The position numbers and the translations under genes are program-made. Under the pieces are notes generated by a model, which was not told the DNA's origin, did no database searches, and worked only from the letters and a program-made list of their open reading frames with translations. Positions 7,908 through 10,004 of a stretch of DNA of 10,004 bases are shown piece by piece (within the stretch, counting starts at the first letter, position 1; each line of letters starts with the position of its first letter). Location: contig PBTJ01000084.1 in NCBI GenBank assembly GCA_002726925.1, positions 1 to 10,004 on the forward strand, written 5' to 3'. The stretch comes from Gammaproteobacteria bacterium (GTDB lineage Bacteria > Pseudomonadota > Gammaproteobacteria > Pseudomonadales > Azotimanducaceae).

Positions 7908-8933
7908 TTAGTCAATAAAGGGTAAGAAGCTAAAAATGCTGCGCTTCTTCCTTTCTGCGGGACGAATCCCAGATGACTGCGATTGCTCGTCGCCAGCTTT
8001 TGGCGCTGCGGCATTGTCTGGGTATTCGACCGTAATCGGTGGCGGTGTATCCGGTCGATCCAACAGTCCCATGGTCATGATGTTGGTCCAAGAACGATCT
8101 CGGTTGCGAATGCGCTCTTCCAGCACGAGGTTGCCGTTGGCATCAAACTCCGGGTAGTCCGGATGATTCAGTGCCAACACGCGCAAGGAACGATTTGCTT
8201 CATCGGTGCGACCAAGCTTGTAGTAGGCCTCGACCATTACCGACAACGCGTCGGCTCGAGCGGCAGTGTCAGGATAGTTGTCGATGACATAAATGCCGCG
8301 ATTGGCGGCGGCAATAAAGGCACCCCGTCGCAAGTAGTAATCTGCAGCAAAAATCTCCGACCGCGCCAGCAATTCTCGCAGCTGCAGCATGCGCTGGCGG
8401 GCGTCCGAAGCATATTGAGAATTAGGAAATTCGTTTAACAGCACGGCAAGCTCAGAGTAAGACTCGCGCAGCGGCGCCATATCGCGGCTGGCTGGCTCGG
8501 CGGAAAATAGCCGGTCTAACAAACCGTCTTCAAATTTGTATGCGGACAGTCCTTTTAGATAAAAAGCGTAATCAACATTAGGATGGGTTGGGTGTAGGCG
8601 AATAAAACGATCTGCATTGGCGCGCGCGCTCTCCATGTCTTGGGTCAAATAGTGCGCATAAATCAGTTCTAGTTGCGCCTGTTCGGCAAACCGACCAAAG
8701 GGAAAACGTGCCTCCAATAACTCCAGTTGCTCGATGGCTACCGAGAAATTCGAGCTGCGTAGTGCACGCTGTGCTTGGCTGTATACGCGCTCCTCAGTCG
8801 TTTCAATGGCCTCGATGTCCGCGTCGTCATCGTCTTTGCCGAAAAAAGGAATGCTGCTGCAGCCGCTGGCGATAACGCTTAGGAGCACGAGGGCCGCTAA
8901 AGGCATCGAAGGTTTCCGACTCTGCTTAAGCAC
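7908..8933 (-). CDS. bamD: Outer-membrane assembly lipoprotein BamD (YfiO/ComL)
   Basis: Essential lipoprotein of the BAM complex that inserts beta-barrel proteins into the outer membrane. After a signal peptide (h-region PLAALVLLSVIASG) the lipobox ends at Cys25, followed by SS, which allows outer-membrane sorting. TPR-like repeats fill about residues 45-285 (YSQAQRALRSSNFSVAIEQLELLEARFPFG, AELIYAHYLTQD-type helices, HPNVDYAFYLKG, FPNSQYASDARQRM, YYKLGRTDEANRSLR). A 50-residue polar tail ends RSIFSFLPFID. The length is 341, longer than E. coli (245), mostly through the C-terminus. The start is uncertain: the GTG at 8933 gives a normal basic n-region (LKQSRKP) but no clear Shine-Dalgarno; the ATG at 8906 and a TTG at 8978 (GAGAGG upstream) are alternatives. 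The gene is divergent from rluD, a widely conserved arrangement. Confidence 0.93.
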   Translation of the reverse strand: MLKQSRKPSMPLAALVLLSVIASGCSSIPFFGKDDDDADIEAIETTEERVYSQAQRALRSSNFSVAIEQLELLEARFPFGRFAEQAQLELIYAHYLTQDMESARANADRFIRLHPTHPNVDYAFYLKGLSAYKFEDGLLDRLFSAEPASRDMAPLRESYSELAVLLNEFPNSQYASDARQRMLQLRELLARSEIFAADYYLRRGAFIAAANRGIYVIDNYPDTAARADALSVMVEAYYKLGRTDEANRSLRVLALNHPDYPEFDANGNLVLEERIRNRDRSWTNIMTMGLLDRPDTPPPITVEYPDNAAAPKAGDEQSQSSGIRPAERKKRSIFSFLPFID

Positions 8934-9069
8934 TGGATAGCGCAGGAGGTGCCACGAGTGGGCGTTGAAGTGGAACAAGGTAGAGCCTCTCTGCTTGGGA
9001 AAATGACAATGCGCGACGGCGCACAATAGACCTCTGCCCGTGGAGCAGTGTGTGACCGACGAAGTCGCT

Positions 9070-9097
9070 ATTCTTACCAAATTCGGTAGGGTTGCAA
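9070..9097 (-). promoter_or_regulatory. Possible bamD promoter
   Basis: On the minus strand TTGCAA (9097-9092, 4/6 to -35) and AAGAAT (9075-9070, 4/6 to -10) are 16 bp apart in the bamD-rluD divergent region. The resulting leader would be about 130 bases to the GTG at 8933. The match is modest and no competing site is clearly better. Confidence 0.3.
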
Positions 9098-9099
9098 CC
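9090..9099. promoter_or_regulatory. 10-bp palindrome before rluD
   Basis: GGTTGCAACC is a perfect 10-bp palindrome three bases before the rluD ATG at 9103, between the GGTAGGG Shine-Dalgarno-like run (9084-9090) and the start. It also overlaps the possible bamD -35 box. It could be an operator or a small mRNA hairpin affecting rluD initiation, or chance. Confidence 0.3.
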
Positions 9100-9102
9100 G
9101 TT

Positions 9103-10004
9103 ATGAGTGATCAAGAGACGTCGAGCATTCACGAAGAAGTCAATATTCCAGCTGCGCTGGCAGGCGAGCGCGTCGATAAGGCCGCTGCTGCGCTGTTGTC
9201 TGACTATTCCCGCGCCGAACTGACTCGTTGGCTGGGAGAGGGTGCCCTCACCATCGATGGTCACGTAGTGAAACCCAAACACAAAGTTTTTGGTGGCGAG
9301 CGATTGGCGCTCAATGCCAAGCGCCTCAATCGGGAAAACTGGCATGGCGCCCAAGACATCGCGCTGGAAGTGCTGTTTGAAGACGAGGACATGCTCGTGG
9401 TGAACAAGCCCGCAGGCCTTGTGGTGCATCCGGGCGCAGGCAATGCGGACGGTACACTGGTCAATGCCCTGCTGCACCATCGCCCGAGTCTCAACCAGCT
9501 GGCGCGCGCGGGTATCGTGCACCGATTAGACAAAGACACCAGCGGCATCATGGTAGTGGCGGCAAGTCCGCCGGCCTACCAGCGGCTGGTGCACGCGATC
9601 AGCGAGCGCTTAGTGCGTCGGCGTTACGTCGCCGTTTGTGAAGGTGTCATGGTGGCGGGACAGGATATTGATCAAGCCATCGGCCGGGACCCCAAACTGC
9701 GCACCCGCCAAGCGGTGCGTGAAGACGGTAAACCCGCCCAGACCCAGGTTCGTGTGCGCGAGAGATATCGCGCTCACAGCGCTGTTGACCTCACGCTAGG
9801 CAGCGGACGAACCCACCAAATACGTGTGCATATGCAGAGTATTGGTCATGCCTTGGTGGGGGATACCACTTATGGCTGCCGACGCATCGTACCGCGTGGG
9901 GCGAGCACTGAGACCGTGGCGATGCTGCAGCAATACCCGCGTCAGGCGCTCCACGCGTTTAAGCTGGATTTTCGCCATCCGCTGAGTGACCAAGCGCTGC
10001 ATTT
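9103..10004 (+). CDS. rluD: 23S rRNA pseudouridine synthase RluD (partial, 3' end off window)
   Basis: Isomerises uridines 1911, 1915 and 1917 (E. coli numbering) in helix 69 of 23S rRNA, needed for proper 50S function. The visible 300 residues are open to the right edge; E. coli RluD is 326, so about 25 residues are missing. Residues 22-53 form an S4 RNA-binding domain (ERVDKAAAALLSDYSRAELTRWL). The catalytic domain has EDEDMLVVNKPAGLVVHPGAGN, then GIVHRLDKDTSGIMVVA with catalytic Asp143 (E. coli Asp139), and GSGRTHQIRVHMQSIGHALVGDTTYG. The ATG at 9103 lines up with the E. coli start. A GTG at 9052 with GGAG six bases upstream is in frame and would add 17 residues. The gene is divergent from bamD, as in E. 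coli and Pseudomonas. Confidence 0.96.
   Translation, partial: MSDQETSSIHEEVNIPAALAGERVDKAAAALLSDYSRAELTRWLGEGALTIDGHVVKPKHKVFGGERLALNAKRLNRENWHGAQDIALEVLFEDEDMLVVNKPAGLVVHPGAGNADGTLVNALLHHRPSLNQLARAGIVHRLDKDTSGIMVVAASPPAYQRLVHAISERLVRRRYVAVCEGVMVAGQDIDQAIGRDPKLRTRQAVREDGKPAQTQVRVRERYRAHSAVDLTLGSGRTHQIRVHMQSIGHALVGDTTYGCRRIVPRGASTETVAMLQQYPRQALHAFKLDFRHPLSDQALH

Noticed and set aside
7285..8438. Plus-strand open frames opposite the pilin gene and bamD
   Set aside because: The minus-strand products have diagnostic motifs (prepilin site, lipobox, TPR-like repeats); the plus-strand frames are shadows without Shine-Dalgarno or domains.
8926..9522. 198-codon open frame on the minus strand opposite rluD
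   Set aside because: It is antisense to the conserved RluD frame, which carries clear catalytic motifs, and the antisense product resembles no known family.

Overview
The window is a chromosomal, housekeeping stretch of a gammaproteobacterium. Gene content and order (rpmA, obgE, proB, rpsT, murJ, ribF, lspA, fkpB, a FimT/FimU-type minor pilin, bamD, rluD) and the relative gene orientations match, from memory, the block between rplU and rluD in Pseudomonas aeruginosa. Several genes normally found inside that block are absent. The proteins are Pseudomonas- or marine-gammaproteobacterium-like. No phage, plasmid, transposon, CRISPR or rRNA/tRNA signal was seen, and every gene is intact except rluD, which is cut by the right edge.

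Layout. Positions 1-314 hold a short 14-bp tandem repeat and rpmA (ribosomal protein L27), closed by a textbook intrinsic terminator at 382-406. Positions 519-2853 hold obgE and proB, which overlap by 14 bp, with a very strong Shine-Dalgarno for proB inside obgE. rpsT (S20) lies on the minus strand at 2926-3192, with a TTG start and a consensus-like promoter with a GC-rich discriminator. Divergent from it runs the envelope/cofactor block murJ (3338-4984), ribF (5062-5994), lspA (6005-6538) and fkpB (6650-7144). fkpB converges with a minor pilin gene of the GspH/FimT family (7174-7761, minus). bamD (7908-8933, minus) lies upstream of the pilin gene and is divergent from rluD (9103 to the right edge). 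No gene-free stretch exceeds 300 bases; the longest are 315-518 (dyad, terminator, obgE leader) and about 8934-9102 (bamD/rluD divergent region).

How the genes work together. L27, Obg, S20 and RluD all serve ribosome structure or large-subunit maturation. MurJ flips lipid II for peptidoglycan synthesis, LspA cleaves prolipoprotein signal peptides (BamD is itself a lipoprotein and so a substrate), and BamD belongs to the outer-membrane beta-barrel assembly machine. RibF makes FMN and FAD, ProB starts proline synthesis, and FkpB is a small prolyl isomerase/chaperone.

Most noteworthy. ileS is missing between ribF and lspA, which are only 10 bp apart. ispH, the rest of the minor-pilin operon and pilRS are also missing from their usual places. 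ribF has a perfect TATAAT only 5 bp before its ATG and no Shine-Dalgarno, which suggests a leaderless mRNA. Obg has SKVD in place of the usual NKxD motif. I saw no clearly new biological system; the unusual part is the compaction of a conserved locus.
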